The position numbers and the translations under genes are program-made. The notes under the pieces are model-generated. The model did not search any database, was not told the DNA's origin, and worked only from the letters and a program-made list of their open reading frames with translations. This document shows, piece after piece, positions 10,850 to 25,017 of a DNA stretch of 64,000 bases. The stretch's first letter is position 1. Every line of letters starts with the position of its first letter. Source of the DNA: Balanoglossus misakiensis (Eukaryota; Hemichordata); contig CM082581.2 in NCBI GenBank assembly GCA_040954595.2, positions 11,098,001-11,162,000 of the forward strand, written 5' to 3'.

Positions 10850-13800
10850 GAGGCTTTGAAAATACTCTTATTCAATTCTGACTATAGGGGGCGCTGTTCT
10901 TACAAGTGGATATTTCTGTGGAAACTTACTTGATTGAGTGATCGTCGAATTTAGGAGATAACTAACTTATCCAATGATGGTAGTGGAATAAAGCAAAAGA
11001 AATGGAACTTTCTGTGAGGTTTAAAATGTCTTTTTGGAGAATGCGTCACAAATAGCCCAATGACAAAAGTTTATGGTTATCCCTGATTAAAGAACACACT
11101 GCCAGTCATCCAAAAGTCTGTTATTTTCAACTGAACCAGAAGAATATGCTGAATCACATACAATATGCATGACACACATGTTGCTGCAGCAAAGTAAGTT
11201 TTGAACGGACATTCACTATGGTCAGTAAAACTGATGAGGAAGGACAGACAGTCCTGACTCCCAAGCTGCAAGACTTTGTGTTGAACGGACGAGCGCCTCC
11301 AACAATTACTTTTAGCAGGTACAAGTTGAACGTAGTTTTGTATGGAATAGACGAGCGCCCCCTGTAATTACAATACTTAGTGTATTTGTTTTTGCTGTCT
11401 GTTATCGTCGATATTAAACTTTCCATCCCTGACAAGTGGAATTTAGTTTCAAGTTTAAGTTCCGGAACCTTGCTTTTGGAATGTTTGGCATGTTATATGA
11501 AATAGTCGTCGCAGGGCCCCGGCCTAGGGCCACTTTCAGCTGGAAAATGAGTTTCTTTCCAGAAGTGGTAATTTGTCTTAACCGATTGCTACTTTTGTGC
11601 TAATGTGTTGCAACTTATGGTTTCAGTAGCGAAAGTACAAAGAATGGGTAAATTCGCTACAACACACTAATTGTGGGAAATTCGATTTACGATGGATTAC
11701 AGCTGCGGAATATACACGTGTTGGTCAGGAGAAGTTTCCCAACAATTCTGAAAGCTGGCACTAAGGGACCAGCCGCAGACTGACTACCCACTCGGGAACA
11801 GAGTAAATCAGGATATAATGTGGTTGTTGCTCTGTGCCTGTCTAAAGTTTTTTTTTATATAAAAAAAGGTCATTTAAAAGTAAAAAGTTACAGGTAGATC
11901 AAGCACTTCGTTTTTAGGAAGCACAATGCAGATTCTCCAAAGTTATGAAAAGTTGACTACGTTTGCTATGATATTACATGATGAATAGTAAAATTAGGTG
12001 TACTGGTACAGGAGTTAAAAATTATTCAAAATATTTCTGTTACCTAAACAACAGTTGTACAATATGGTGAATGGTTGTGTCACCTGTTTGATGGTGCATT
12101 AGCCGTCCCCAGCCCTGGAAATAATCAGGAATTAATCCAGTTTATTGAAGGTTGAGGACTGCCTATGGCGAGTGATAAAATTACCAGGTGCCTGAAGTAG
12201 TTGATGATTCATGAAATCTCTGATAAAAGCAACTGGGGAGAATTCTGAATTGTTCAGTCTTGATGGAGTAATGGAGTAGAAGCAGTAGTGTGTGTTCAAG
12301 GCTCCTTTCAACTCCATTATTGGGAATTGGCTTGTTTTTACTCAGAATAGAAAGTTATATCAAAATAAAAACGTTTCTTTATATAAATTAAGACTTTTGA
12401 GGGCTGACATTATCCCAAATTCCCTAAGTTTTGAACAGAGCAACCGTCCCTCTTATCTACACCCCCAGCTTTAACAATGGTTTGCCCCACTAATACTCTC
12501 AGTAGAGTGACTCACAGATTTGCTGCACCTTGCTGTCTGTCTGACATCATTGTATCCCAGCATGACATCACATGGCACTAAAAAACAGTCTTTTTCACTG
12601 CTTTCTATGTTTTATCATTGCTGCAGCAATGGGCGGAAAAAATGACTAGCTTACTAAAAAAACATGCTGAGTGGTGAATTCAGAAATGATCAGATGTGCA
12701 TCATCAAATCAATTGCATTTTCTGACATTTAAAGTGCACATATCACAATCAGTTATTTTGACAGCAATGTGTATATTCCCACTTTAAAAACCTTTGCTTG
12801 TATATGTATCATATGTAATCTATACATCTAAAATATCACAGACAATAATACCCAAACAAACTGACTGATACAAAACGCATCATAAAATATGCATTAGTTA
12901 CAATGTAGAAGACAGCAAAAGGCTGACGTATCTTCTGAACAGATGAAACGGTTGTCTTAGATTTAGAATCAACTGTTGACTGATTTACAAATTAAGCAAT
13001 ATATGCAAACAGTCTGGTTGATTTTTGTACAATGGAGAATAACACAGATTGCAACAGACCTTGACATACATTTGTTGTTTCCATGGTAACTACTGGTGAA
13101 TAACGCTCCCATAAAAAGTGTATTGACATGGTTGGGAAACACTGACACAGCAGACATTGACACACTTTTGTTGTTAGAAATGATCATCATGTGATGTGGG
13201 TCCGAGATCACATGTCAAGAAGACTTTTTTATAATCAGTGTGTATAATCATCATCAGATGTAACTTACATCATGGTTGTTTGTGTCGTTTATCTCAAAAC
13301 TTTGTTTGGTTCAATGTTATTTGCTTCACATGCATCTTTTGCAACAAAATCCCCTCCTCTCCCCCAACAAGACCAACACACACTACACAAAGCAACTTTA
13401 CACTGGTGATTATGAGAATTTCCTACCAATAAGTTTCTGTTTGACTTCTCTCATAAGTTTGATACTTTTCCTTCTCAGTTAGTTGCCCTGCACTTCATAC
13501 ACGTTTTACTGCCTGGCTTATTTGGATTAACACATCTCCCATACAGTCTAGTATCTAGGACTAATACACTACCCCAAACAGTGCATTGCAGAAGTGAGAC
13601 TATACATGCAGGTGTAATTGGTACATTCAACTCACACATGAATGACGTCATTTCTTGAACCTTTACATTGGTGCATTAAGCACCATATATGGCAGCAAAA
13701 CTTGCTGATGAAATTAGGCAATTGACTTGGCCATATCATGCTAAAAATAGATGCCTAGTGTCATCACTTTGGTACTGGTGAAACACTTTGATGATACAAC

Positions 13801-16800
13801 AGTTATAATGTCTCAGATTGACATGTTGACATTTGAATACAATGTCTGCTGAATTCAGTGAGACTTTAGAGATGATGTCATCAAAACTGTACCAGTTAGT
13901 GGCCCAGTTTCTGATATTGCAGCAATGGAGAACCCCCAGCAGATGTAAACAGACCCAACCTCCTCTCAGATTCCAAACACAATCTAAACTTAATCAGTGA
14001 TACCATTGGGTGTTAGCTCCCAGGTAATTTAAGATAAATTGTATCCTGTTTTGTTTGGGTGTCTTGTTGTTCAAATGATGTGATTCCCCTGCCCAGGTAT
14101 CTGGGCGGGAAAACACTGACCAATCAGCCCTCTGCATAACATTGCAGCAATCAGACCCTAGTCACATGCCCCCATGTCAGCTGCACTCCTTCTATTTGTT
14201 CTGTGGTTCTGCAATAGGTGTGTGCTGACCCCTGTCAGCAGTAAAGATTACCGAATATAATGACTTCCTCTTTTTCTATTCATATGTTGATTTCTCCTCT
14301 CTTGTTTGCTGTGGCTCTTGTTTGGCCCACATCATTGAGTCTGACAGCAAACATCCGGTGCTGTGTTTGGAATGTCCTTAGAGTGATTGGGCTAGTGTGT
14401 TGTCATAAGCACCCGGGCGGACAAGCTCTGTCACCACAGTTTCAGTCCGAGTGCCCTTTTCTAAGAGAGATATCCCTGAGAGTGTGTGTGTGTGTGTCAA
14501 GCACCAAAGCACTGCCTAAAATTAGAGCAGATAAGCAGTTTACATGGCAAGGTACAGTGAAGTGATGAAAATATGTGGCCAGCATCCTGGGTCCCGGTCT
14601 CCTAGATTTCAACGTGGCAGATTTCTAAAAATATCATTTATGATGCAACTCCACAACTTTTTTCAGGCCTTTTCCTGATGAATACTCTAATGTCCATAAT
14701 TTGTTGTGGTATTTCATGGCAGTTTGGCTCCAAAAGTTTGGAAGGTTGGTATCTGTTGACTATTGGGTTTAAGCTGACAGAGATTGTGCAAATGGCATGA
14801 TAGCTGGCTGAGATCTACATGATAGGTGATCTTTTGAAGACAGTTTGTGGCAAACAGCATGCAGTTACAACTGAGAATGATGGAGAATTATTCATTTTCT
14901 GTATATGTGTTACAAGCTACCATTCAGTTATGTTTGCATTTACAAGATTTGTTCAAAGTTTACTCTGACAATAGTTGCATGTATACTCAGGAAAAGAAAG
15001 GAGTGATGTAATTACATCATGATCATGAAGTGGCCAAGTTCAAAGTAAATACCTGTCAGGCTATTTGATATTTGTCTGATTTTGGTTGTGGTGTTCAACG
15101 CAGGTGTGGCAGACTCAAAAACCTGTAATCAGGAATGATTTTGTTTTTGTCACATTTCATTCAGAACAAATCAAAGCAGAGTTTCTTTCTGTAATGGTAT
15201 AAATATAACAGCTAAGTTCTACAGTCAAATCCCAGCTTCGAATACTTTGCCTGAATCAGGTTTCCATGACGACGTCAGAAATAGACGTGGCAGAGCAATT
15301 TGTATCATGAAATGTCAAATGATCAAATCACCTGAGGTGAAGGGTAAACAGCAAATTTTAATCTTTTTTTTTTTAAATTACCACTTCTAATTCTCTAATA
15401 AATTGACATTTTGCAGTGGACATGGAAACTTTTATAGCAGAAATGTATATTTAACTTGTCCAAACATATACGTGGACCGGAACATAGAAATCATCAATAT
15501 TTGAGCAGCTATACACTTCAAATGGCTGAAAAATTCTGAGGGAGTGGCCAACTTATTTCATCAGCTTTAAAAAGTTTAGAGTCAACTGGTAGAAATTGGG
15601 GTACTGGCCGATTATCAAATCATACTTATTTACACTTGACTCAATTTAACATCAATGCTACTTATTATACTATGGTAACTCATGATCACACTAGGTGAAC
15701 TAGAAACCATCCAGGGCATCTGGGACACTGCCACACAAATAATTCCTGGTAAAAGTAGGTTCAATGACACCCCATTCATGTCAATTGATGTGACCCTGAA
15801 GTCTGCTGCATGCACAAAGTGGCACATGCAGCATTCCAGACAGAACAAGTCATTGGTACAGCCCTGCCTAATCCTCTTTATTGTTGCACCTTTCAAATTG
15901 GCACCCCAGAAAAACATCCACACCACTAGTTGCAGGGTACCCGGCACTAAAGAGTCAGTTGATAAGGTAACGGAAGTATCGCTGACCTTTGGGGTCATCC
16001 GTCTTCAGAAATTTAGCGGGGCACACTGCCGACAAGTCCTCTGTGATTTAAACCACCCTTTCTACTGACTTCCCTTTTGTTCGGGTTTTTGTCTTGCTGT
16101 TTTTGTCATGGTTGACTGAACCCATTTTGAGCGCGATTTCTCTGAATGGTACACATGAAGAAAGATCATCATTTTCACCCCAGTATGTATATATTGTATT
16201 TGTATGTTGACACGTTTTCCAAAGCAAAAATGCATGAAAAGTTGTGTTTACAAGCTATAATGGTCACATGTACTTGCAGCCAGGCAGAATACTAATATTG
16301 TTGTATTCATATCACAATAAACAATTTCAATACATGATCACTTTCTAAACCCCTTCAAAATCATAACAGCTAGTGCCATGGTCAAACTTTAATAATACTA
16401 CAGAATGCTTGGATAAAAAGTTTTGAGTGATGATGATTTCTATTGAAATGACCAATCAGACAACTAGTCAAAAACCTCAGCAATTTCTGTGGAACGTGAC
16501 ATATTTTTGAGCAAATTACTCTACATTGCCCACGAATTTGCATCAAACAAAATTGTCATTTTATGCACGATTCTCTCCTCACACAAGGAGACCATGATTT
16601 GCATATCAATACTCGGCCACTTAAAGAATCATGTTTGATAATCAAAACAAACTTTCAGAAACTAAAACTTCCAAAGCGTGACCTCCTTTTGATTTGCACT
16701 GGAGCCATTCAGAGAATCCTCAATGTTTGACCCCAATCAAATAGTCTTCACCTCCAGAGATCAAGATAGTTGATAAAGTATTACATTTGCTTTGTAGTGA

Positions 16801-19800
16801 GTTTTCTTACCCTGCCTTTGCTGACTCTTGAAATGCAAAGTTTTGTTGCATTTGTTCAGAGTTTTGTTGACTGGAAGTTAAGTGTATCACTTTGTTTTCA
16901 CAGGATAGAGCACCTTGTGGTGACAGAGTACTTGCAGCCAAAACTCACCATACAAAATAAACTGCAAACACACACAGCTACTTTCTTTCTAAGTCTATCA
17001 TTATAATTAATTGGCAAGTTTACTAAGTGACCTAAATTGCTTAATTAAGGGTAATGGTTTAATAGATTATCCAATTAACAGTATAGCCATAATAACTTGT
17101 GTTTGGCAGCAGTTTGTACTTCACAATTAATCTATAAAATAGAAGATTTCATAATATGATGACTAATGTAATCACTGCAATTGTTAATTACATCAGCTAA
17201 TGAGTAATAGAAAATTAGTTTAACAATAAGAAAAGAGATAATGTTATCTTTGTTACTGTAACTAGTTTCATTGTTGAAATAATTGAAGAGTGGTCTTGAA
17301 ACTTTCCTCCATCCTCTCTCCTCCCTCCCGTTTTTATCACATGAACAGGGAGGGGACATGCTACCCCTATCAATTTCACTGGTAATCTATGGTTTAGTGT
17401 CTTTATCCTTGTAATGCCATGGTATATCTACCCTATAATTTCTTCTTTTATCTTGGTAAACCTGGGGGAGGTGGGTGGGGGAAAGGGGCAATCACCATAG
17501 GGCCACTCAATTGAAAAGATACTTAGTATGCCACACAACAGAGGTGCAGATAAGCTCAAAGGTATTCCGCAAAACAAGAAAACGTAAGACATGGTAGAAG
17601 TGATGACTGAGATAGTGAATAGAAATGAACATGTTTGGGATGGTGTAGATGCGCTGACTGCAAAGACAACTTTAGTTAATATAAAGGTCATGAAATAAAG
17701 ATACATGTAATATCACCTTGAGTCAATTTTTTTTACCCATGATGCAATTATTATAATCAATTGAACCATCAATGAACTGCCTTTATCAACTCAAAATACT
17801 TTTGGAGTGCCAAATTAAGGAATGATAATAAACTTTATAGTCTGCTGTTTATAACATGAAATCTCCCCCTTAGCCTAAGAAAAATTTTGCAGAACACAAT
17901 AGATTGTGCTTGAAGTTTGTTTGGATTTTTAGGAATTCCTAACGGGTTGTCGATACACCCAAAACATTTGCTTTGTCAGTCTGTCATTTGAGAATCTGTA
18001 GTCATGGCAACTGGTAGGTCTGATCAATCACCACCTTAAGTCATGTAATATGTTCTTGATTCCACCAGACTGTTTTATTGTATTTTCAGCTGATGCATAC
18101 CAGCGTTTCTGTGAGTTATATTGAATCTACCTCAGATTGTGTCTAATAATAACTTTGATAATGCTGGCTTAATTTCAGCAGGTTACAGGCAGGCATTGAA
18201 TACCAGAGTTTTTGCCCATCTTGATCCCCAAGCTGTTTATATGACATATGTCTTTATTGACCATGTCTGATAATGTCTGTTGATAATAAAGATAAGCGCC
18301 ATTTTTCATTGGTGGCAGTCCACCTGCTGAAGAATGATAACACTCCGAGTGCTGGAAATATCACTAACCAATTATTTTGCAGTAAAATTATAATGAGGTC
18401 AATATGTTTGACCAGTGTGAACCCACAAAAGGCTGGTCATCTCCAACAATGAAGCATCTGAAATAATTCACTCGTTTCACCAAACCTTACAGAGTGCCTT
18501 ATCTCAGGCAATTCATGCACCAAGACATATCAGTTTTGATTGGCTGTATCAGGCTGTATCAATTATTTAACTGTACATCTGATATTGCATATGTTGTCCC
18601 ATCAATGCAACATCCTACACATATATATTCAAAGCTTCAAAATGGAGTTAAGAGCAAGTTATTGGCTAATACCCATGAAAACAAAATAGGATGCAAAATT
18701 ATAGTAAAGAATTAAAGATAATTTTTATATTATAAAAGATCAATTTGACAATGAATATATATAATTTTTTCAAGTGACAACTTTAGCAATATAATAATGA
18801 TGTTCATCACAGCTTATTCAGTTAATGTTTACACTTTGCGTTGATACTGAGAGCAATCAATGAAATCTTAAAGTTTGATTTGGTGGCTGGAGGATGCAGA
18901 GAACAAAACAGGATGCAGGTTCATGAGGTTGCCTAGCAATATGAATGAATCATAACAAAGTAAGTGTAGTGTGGGGTCTCAAAAAAAAATCGAGAGATGC
19001 CCAAAGGGACTAATCAGAGACACTATATAAAGCAGGTAACAGGAAAAGCAGAAGTAATTGGTGAGCTCTTGTAAAGTGTATCATTGTAAATTGTGAATGA
19101 ATGATGGGACACAACCTTGGATTGTCAAATACTGCTGCCTCATATAGCAACACTGGCACTTCATTAGTAGCATATTTGAGGGTCTCTGCTAACTGGGATT
19201 ATGAAACACCACCCTTTGTCACCTTGGATAAAAAATACTCCCTTACATCTTTGTATTATGGTGTCCTGTATATGGTTCACAAAGAGTACTTTTTCAGAAT
19301 TTTTACTTCTTGAACAGAATCATCAAATATAGTTTTATTTTCACCATTAAATCGCCAAAATAATAGGGTTGGCATTCAGTCTCCAACAATGTCAAGTTAA
19401 AATTTAACAGTAATATCATAAATTCCACCTGCCCATGCGAAATATAGGCACAGTTACTCATTAACCCAGTTCATGGTTGTATTTCTATGCAGTGCTGGGA
19501 TTTCACAGCAAAGACTGGTCCAAAAACGACAAAGCTGACTGCTGGCTTGTTTGTTCAAAGCAAATCCTAGACATGGGATGAAGATCATGGAGCTAGTTAT
19601 TGCTATACACAGAGCAAAATCCAATGATTGAGGATATGACAGTTGGTCACTCGGTCACAGCATGGTGTCATATCTCATGATTGCTAAGCATTGCCCGGTC
19701 AGAGTAATGGGTTCTGGTGATGGATTTGATCACGTCATTCAGTATTTGCTCACACAAACCTCCTGTATGTTGCTGAGTTTCCAGTTGACACACACATATC

Positions 19801-22800
19801 TTTATAACTGTGTGACCTTTTTTTAGCTGACAAGCACATTATAGGGGACTTCAATCAATTAACTGATACATGAAACATTGATCTTTTTTTTTTGGTGATG
19901 AACCCTCTCTTCCCCTCAAAATGAAAAATGATATAATTATCATAATTATCATGTGTATCTTTTCCTCTTTTAGCTGCCTGAATTTCCACCGAGTAAAGAT
20001 CACCGTAAGGCCCCTCATGGCAATATCTCATCTCTATTGGAATTTGGACATAGTGTTTGATTTTGTGTTTACTTACTCAGCAGCTGAACAAATCTGAAGC
20101 AGTGACTATAATATCTGTCGTTTTCATGGCAACTATCTATGGTTACACAGACTTCCTCCTTCAAGTCTAAATCCAACAGGTGGCTAAAAACAAAAGAGCA
20201 TCTGCCATTCCCCGTCTAACTGGCCAGGCTAATCTTGTACTACTGGTTTACAATTTTGCATTGACAGTTAATGACAAATAAATGTTGTATTTCTATTGGT
20301 TTGTTGCTAGTTGGTAATCAATCAATACAATTGAAATCTATGTTTACTTTGTACGTTGACATAAGTGATGCTAGATCTAGCAATGTCAAGGCAATGATAG
20401 CTTTATTACTGCACCAAAATGTGTTTTTAATTGCTGAAAAATAAAATTATTGATAAGATTTGATATCTCAGATGTTGGGGCTAAGCTTTCATCCCCACTT
20501 CCAAGTAAGTTGAGTCAACCACACCATTGAAAACAATAGGGTCGATCCAAATGTAGTTGTGGAGATGGTGGTTTGCTTCTGCCCAAGTTCTATTTTTGTC
20601 AGTTTCACTTCCATTCATTGTGAATGAATGGTGGGGTGCCAGTACGTGACATTTTTTGCTGTTATCAGATGTTATCAGATGTCATAGAAATTGACCAGGA
20701 AATCCTTTACAACATTTGGGACCTTTCAATGGTTGACTGACATCCAAATTTGGCCAACTGAGATGACATCACGTGACCTCAATGACACTGACAACATGGT
20801 CTTGAGACAGTTACCAGGTAGCTCTGCAATTTGCTTGACACTTGTTTGTTTCTGAAGCGACTGTCACAAATCTTTCGCGGGCAAAGTTTGTTGCGAGTCT
20901 TACAAAGTTTGACTTCATATGAACAGCTATATTGTATGATTCAACGGAAATGGAAAATTCATGATATAAGTACAACCAAGTAAATGTCCAAACAAGTGTT
21001 TGGATCTGAAAGAGGTTTCAGCGAGCCGGTCTTTAAGATCTGACAAAGCTTGAGCACAGCAGTTCACAAATCAGAGTTTTATCATTTTATGGCACTTGCG
21101 ACTGACAAGCAAGTTTGACCCTTGTTTTCGGTGGTCCGCTATTAAGGAATGGCACGGGAAATTTGGACAGCTCCGGTGGTGGTGCTTTCGGCTGTCATCC
21201 GACCCACCATGTAATTTGATCAACAATCAATCATTCATCATCCAAACCTTTAGTTGGAACTCTGTGTTAATAATAACAGTGCCGCTGTGTGAGTTGCACA
21301 GTGCACTCTGACAGGTTGCCATGAACCAAAACCAGATTCCACTCCAGTCATTCACCTACACACAGATCCACACGTACACTTCTATCAAGGTGTTTCCTAT
21401 CTGGCCACACTTAACCAAGGTAATATACACTGATACCCTGATTAATGCCTAGATAAAAAGCACATACAACATCGGGCTTTGCAACTGTCCAACCCATATG
21501 TGCGTACAGCTTATAGTAGTTTATAACCAAAAATTAAGCAGAAACATTTTACATTATCCAGGTCAATTGGTATAAAGGTGAGTCATATGTCAAATATGTG
21601 GGGGGAAAAATGAGTGACATCATCATATGGCTCCTGACCTGACTACTGCATATGTAATGAAACGTTTTGCAGAATTTATATATATTTAGACAAATTTTAG
21701 ATGTTACCAGTATTGTCTAAGTCAACCAGTTCTTATAGCTAATGGTCAATATTCTTATTTCCTTGGAAAGTGGAACTTTTTCATCACATGACAGGCACTG
21801 AGTGACCTTAAGATATTATAATTCCATCTGCCTCAATTGTTTATTTGTTTATACCAATATTGTCATGTGCAGTGTAAACATGTAATCTGTACAAGGTTGT
21901 CAGAGGTGAGGAGGCTAAAATGATAATATGCAAATCACCTTCCAGAAATTGCACAGAACATTCAGGGCAGGTTTCACAAGCATGACGTCATTTGTTATAT
22001 GCCTGATGGAAATTGCAATACTGATATGCAAATCGAGTGAACATTTGTGTTGAAGCTAACTTTCCCAATATGTTGTGAGTCCAAATATGTTTAATAGCGT
22101 AATTGTAATGAACAACTCCCTCACATCACTGGAAATTGGGACGTGGACTTGACGTTGCCTTACACTATATATATCTCGATGTTACGCAAGACACTGCGCT
22201 CTTTGAGTTGTCAGGAGACCTTTGCAACGAGATACCCATTTGGTGACGTCATGGGATATCGTGAAGGGCATAAAAATACTTGATTGTCTGTTTCGCATCT
22301 TCTATTAAAAATCAACACAAAATCGGTGTGTAAAAACAGTGACATCATGACCTTAGGCCACAGACAGACGCCTGACATGATCACCCCCAGACCCCTAGTT
22401 AGCCACCTGTCTTTTTTATTGTCCCGTTTTGATTGACACGTGGCTGCTCCGACCCTCTTTTCTGGTTGACCACTCAAGAGTAAGGAACAAAGACTTGCCC
22501 TATGGCCTACTTCACCCACTCAAAAGAATCTGCAGTCACTTAGTGCGTCCGGACCACTTTTCTATCAGTGTCCAGTCTGTTTACTTTCTATTTGCGGGTT
22601 TGTTGTCGGCTTCTTTCAAGCCGATTGACTTTTTTTCTAAGCCCAAATTTCAGTTTTATTATCAGGTATGGCATTCTTTACAAGCCATAAAAATCAGATG
22701 AAAAACTCTCCACAGATAAAATTGCGACGAATGCCCAATACTGCCCTTGTTCTTCAACACTCAATTCCGCTGTTACACAACACCCCCCCCCCCTCCCCCT

Positions 22801-23630
22801 CTCCAGCGACCTTGTTTTCCTCGCCAGGGTGTCATTTTAAGACCGCTTGCTATTTGGGAAACCCAAGACAATTATTGGAAGTAATTAAACACTCTTTACT
22901 TTACTTTTGCAACAAAGTGATCTAGAAGCATTCCGATTGGCGCGCGTGAATGAGAGCGTTAATAACGGAGATAATGCGCAACGCATCCAACATTTGCATA
23001 TGAAAAGGCCACGCGAATGGCTGCATGCTTCATTTGCTTGTCAATGGGGGTGGCCACTCGCTCAACATAGACGCACATTGCTCGCCTTCTCAACAACTCA
23101 GAACCCATGTACGTTTTGTAGCTTCAGAAATGTCTTCGTCAAAATGCTTTCCACGTACATCTTCAAGAACTGACAAGAAATGTATCTCCCGAGCTGGGAA
23201 GATGTTCTCCGTGTCCTTCGGCAGGTGACATGTGTTTTCATTTTACGCGGAACTATTCAGCCACGGAGTGAATGGGAGAACAAAAGAAATCACAACCCTT
23301 GCCATCTGCGGTTTTTCGCCTTTCACTTTTCAGGTCTTGCGAGTTCTATTCAGAATGTAAATAGGTATTTCCGTCGTCGTGTTGTTCTTTGTCACGCCCC
23401 GGTGGCGACGATGCAAACCCCCAAACTACACTAATGCCGGTGGGTGACCAACTTTTATATCGGAACGGGGAGGAGGGGGGTACGGTTGGCTACAAAAAGC
23501 TAAGTTACTGCAGAAACGGACATAATCGATAACGAGAAGTTACCAGGGATAGAGAGTTGTATGATTTTATACAGAAACAGAACACACACACACACTGTAA
23601 AATACGACACAAAAATCACTGAACTTAGTA
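10850..23630. other. intergenic region without a recognisable gene
   Basis: About 13 kb between GRPEL1 and the presumed 3' end of nanos. I see no exon chain of any family I recognise; open frames are short and look random. It contains a possible inverted-repeat element (10886-11363), a stretch open on both strands (15630-16068), a cluster of ATTA-type homeodomain cores (17000-17220), a small 8-bp-arm hairpin (20611-20631), a direct duplication of GTTATCAGAT near 20661-20680, and a C-rich tract near 22780-22800. Distal regulatory DNA for nanos or GRPEL1 could lie here, but the sequence alone cannot show it. Confidence 0.6.
10886..11363. mobile_element. possible small inverted-repeat element (MITE-like)
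   Basis: AGGGGGCGCT at 10886-10895 is matched in perfect inverted orientation by AGCGCCCCCT at 11354-11363, with weaker complementarity continuing inward. A third related piece, GACGAGCGCC, lies near 11288. The 478-bp interval has no coding capacity. A clean target-site duplication is not visible, so this may be chance or a degraded element. Confidence 0.3.
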
Positions 23631-23639
23631 TCAACAACA

Positions 23640-25017
23640 GTTCATTTGGAACTTTTATTAAATAGCCCAGGAAAGGGCTCATGTCAAAGATAATTATTAA
23701 TTTTAATACAATATACGTTTCTCAATATCTGAGAACACAATTTTATAGAACAAAATATTTCAACGACGGCATGCAAAAAACAGCAGACTAACAAAAACAC
23801 CGTCTGCTTTAGATAGAACATTTCAAAAGATAAATAAAAACTCTGGCACCAACTCCAGCGACCAAATCTATTTGCACGGTGCTGGGTATGGGTTTTCAAA
23901 TTCAAAAAAGCAAGGAAAACAACACACAATTTCTAGCTATTTGGACGTTTCATCAACAACGTCGATATAACTCTTGAAAAGCGTCCACATGAACCTTAGA
24001 AAAATTCTAGCGTCTTTGCGCCATAATACACGATTCTAAAAATCTGTTCTAAAATACAATTTTTTTTTTGTTTCATTTTATTTTTATGAAAACAGATTCC
24101 GTGAAAAAGTAGTATTGCCATGTATTAAATGTGTAAACATTAAAATAATAACCATTTTCATTGCATCTAACAATTTTCGTCAGGTATAAAATGCCATTTT
24201 TGAACGGATTCTCAAATTGAATATAAATTACAATGAATAATCACGTCTCCGCCAGTTACACGCACGTGCTCCTTTTCTTTATACAAACGTAGAAAATGTA
24301 ATAGAAAACATCAAGAGCACTATTCACATGCCCCCAATACAGACTCGATAGCCTAGGACTAAAATAGAAATTTTTCACCCGGTAAATTTTTAGTTTTATA
24401 AAATTTCTTATACGAAGACGTCTCGAATAAAATGAAAGGGTCGGGCGCTATACGGGATATCTTTACCCAATGAACGAATTAATGAATGAATGAAGCTGCA
24501 TGTCTGACCTATTTGTTTCATGTTTTTTGTGTGTCACGTCTTATGCCCTCCGCCCGCAGTAGTACCTAAAATCTTATTCACTTTGTATGTAATATTTGTA
24601 CAAAACAACCAACAGATATTGGCAAATTTGTGGCAGTATCATGGTGTGGACAGGTAAATATTCTACTAGAAAAGTTAATCCAGCCCATACGCTGTCAAAA
24701 AATAACGTTACATATTAACAAATAATATAATTTCAAACTAAACATACGGATAATAAAAATGCAAATTCAACAAGTATGCGAAACATTTGAACATTTCAAC
24801 AAGTATCAATTCGCAAACGCAAGGTAAATTAAAGTACCTGATTTTTCAACGTGTCGAGGATGATCAACAAAAACTCTGGTCAAATACGAGTTCACATAGA
24901 GTTCAAAACACGAGTTCTGAGTAATCGGATGAATTCATGGCACCAATGTATATAACGTTACTCGAACAAGGCAGTCCTTTGTTGTACGGATTTCCCAACG
25001 AAATGTTGGATAATAGT
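23640..25017 (-). other. probable nanos 3' UTR and flank
   Basis: AT-rich sequence downstream of the nanos stop codon with no open frame of note. TTTATT on the plus strand near 23655 (AATAAA on the gene strand) is a candidate distal poly(A) signal, and another lies near 24078. Nanos mRNAs are commonly controlled through their 3' UTR. I looked for Pumilio sites (UGUANAUA on the gene strand) and did not find a clear one. Confidence 0.4.

Noticed and set aside
11480-11790. Imperfect inverted similarity between GGGCCACTTTCAGCTGG and the region near TCTGAAAGCTGGCACT, with an inner pair around TAATGTGTTGCAAC
   Set aside because: Arms are short and mismatched, with no target duplication; too weak to call an element.
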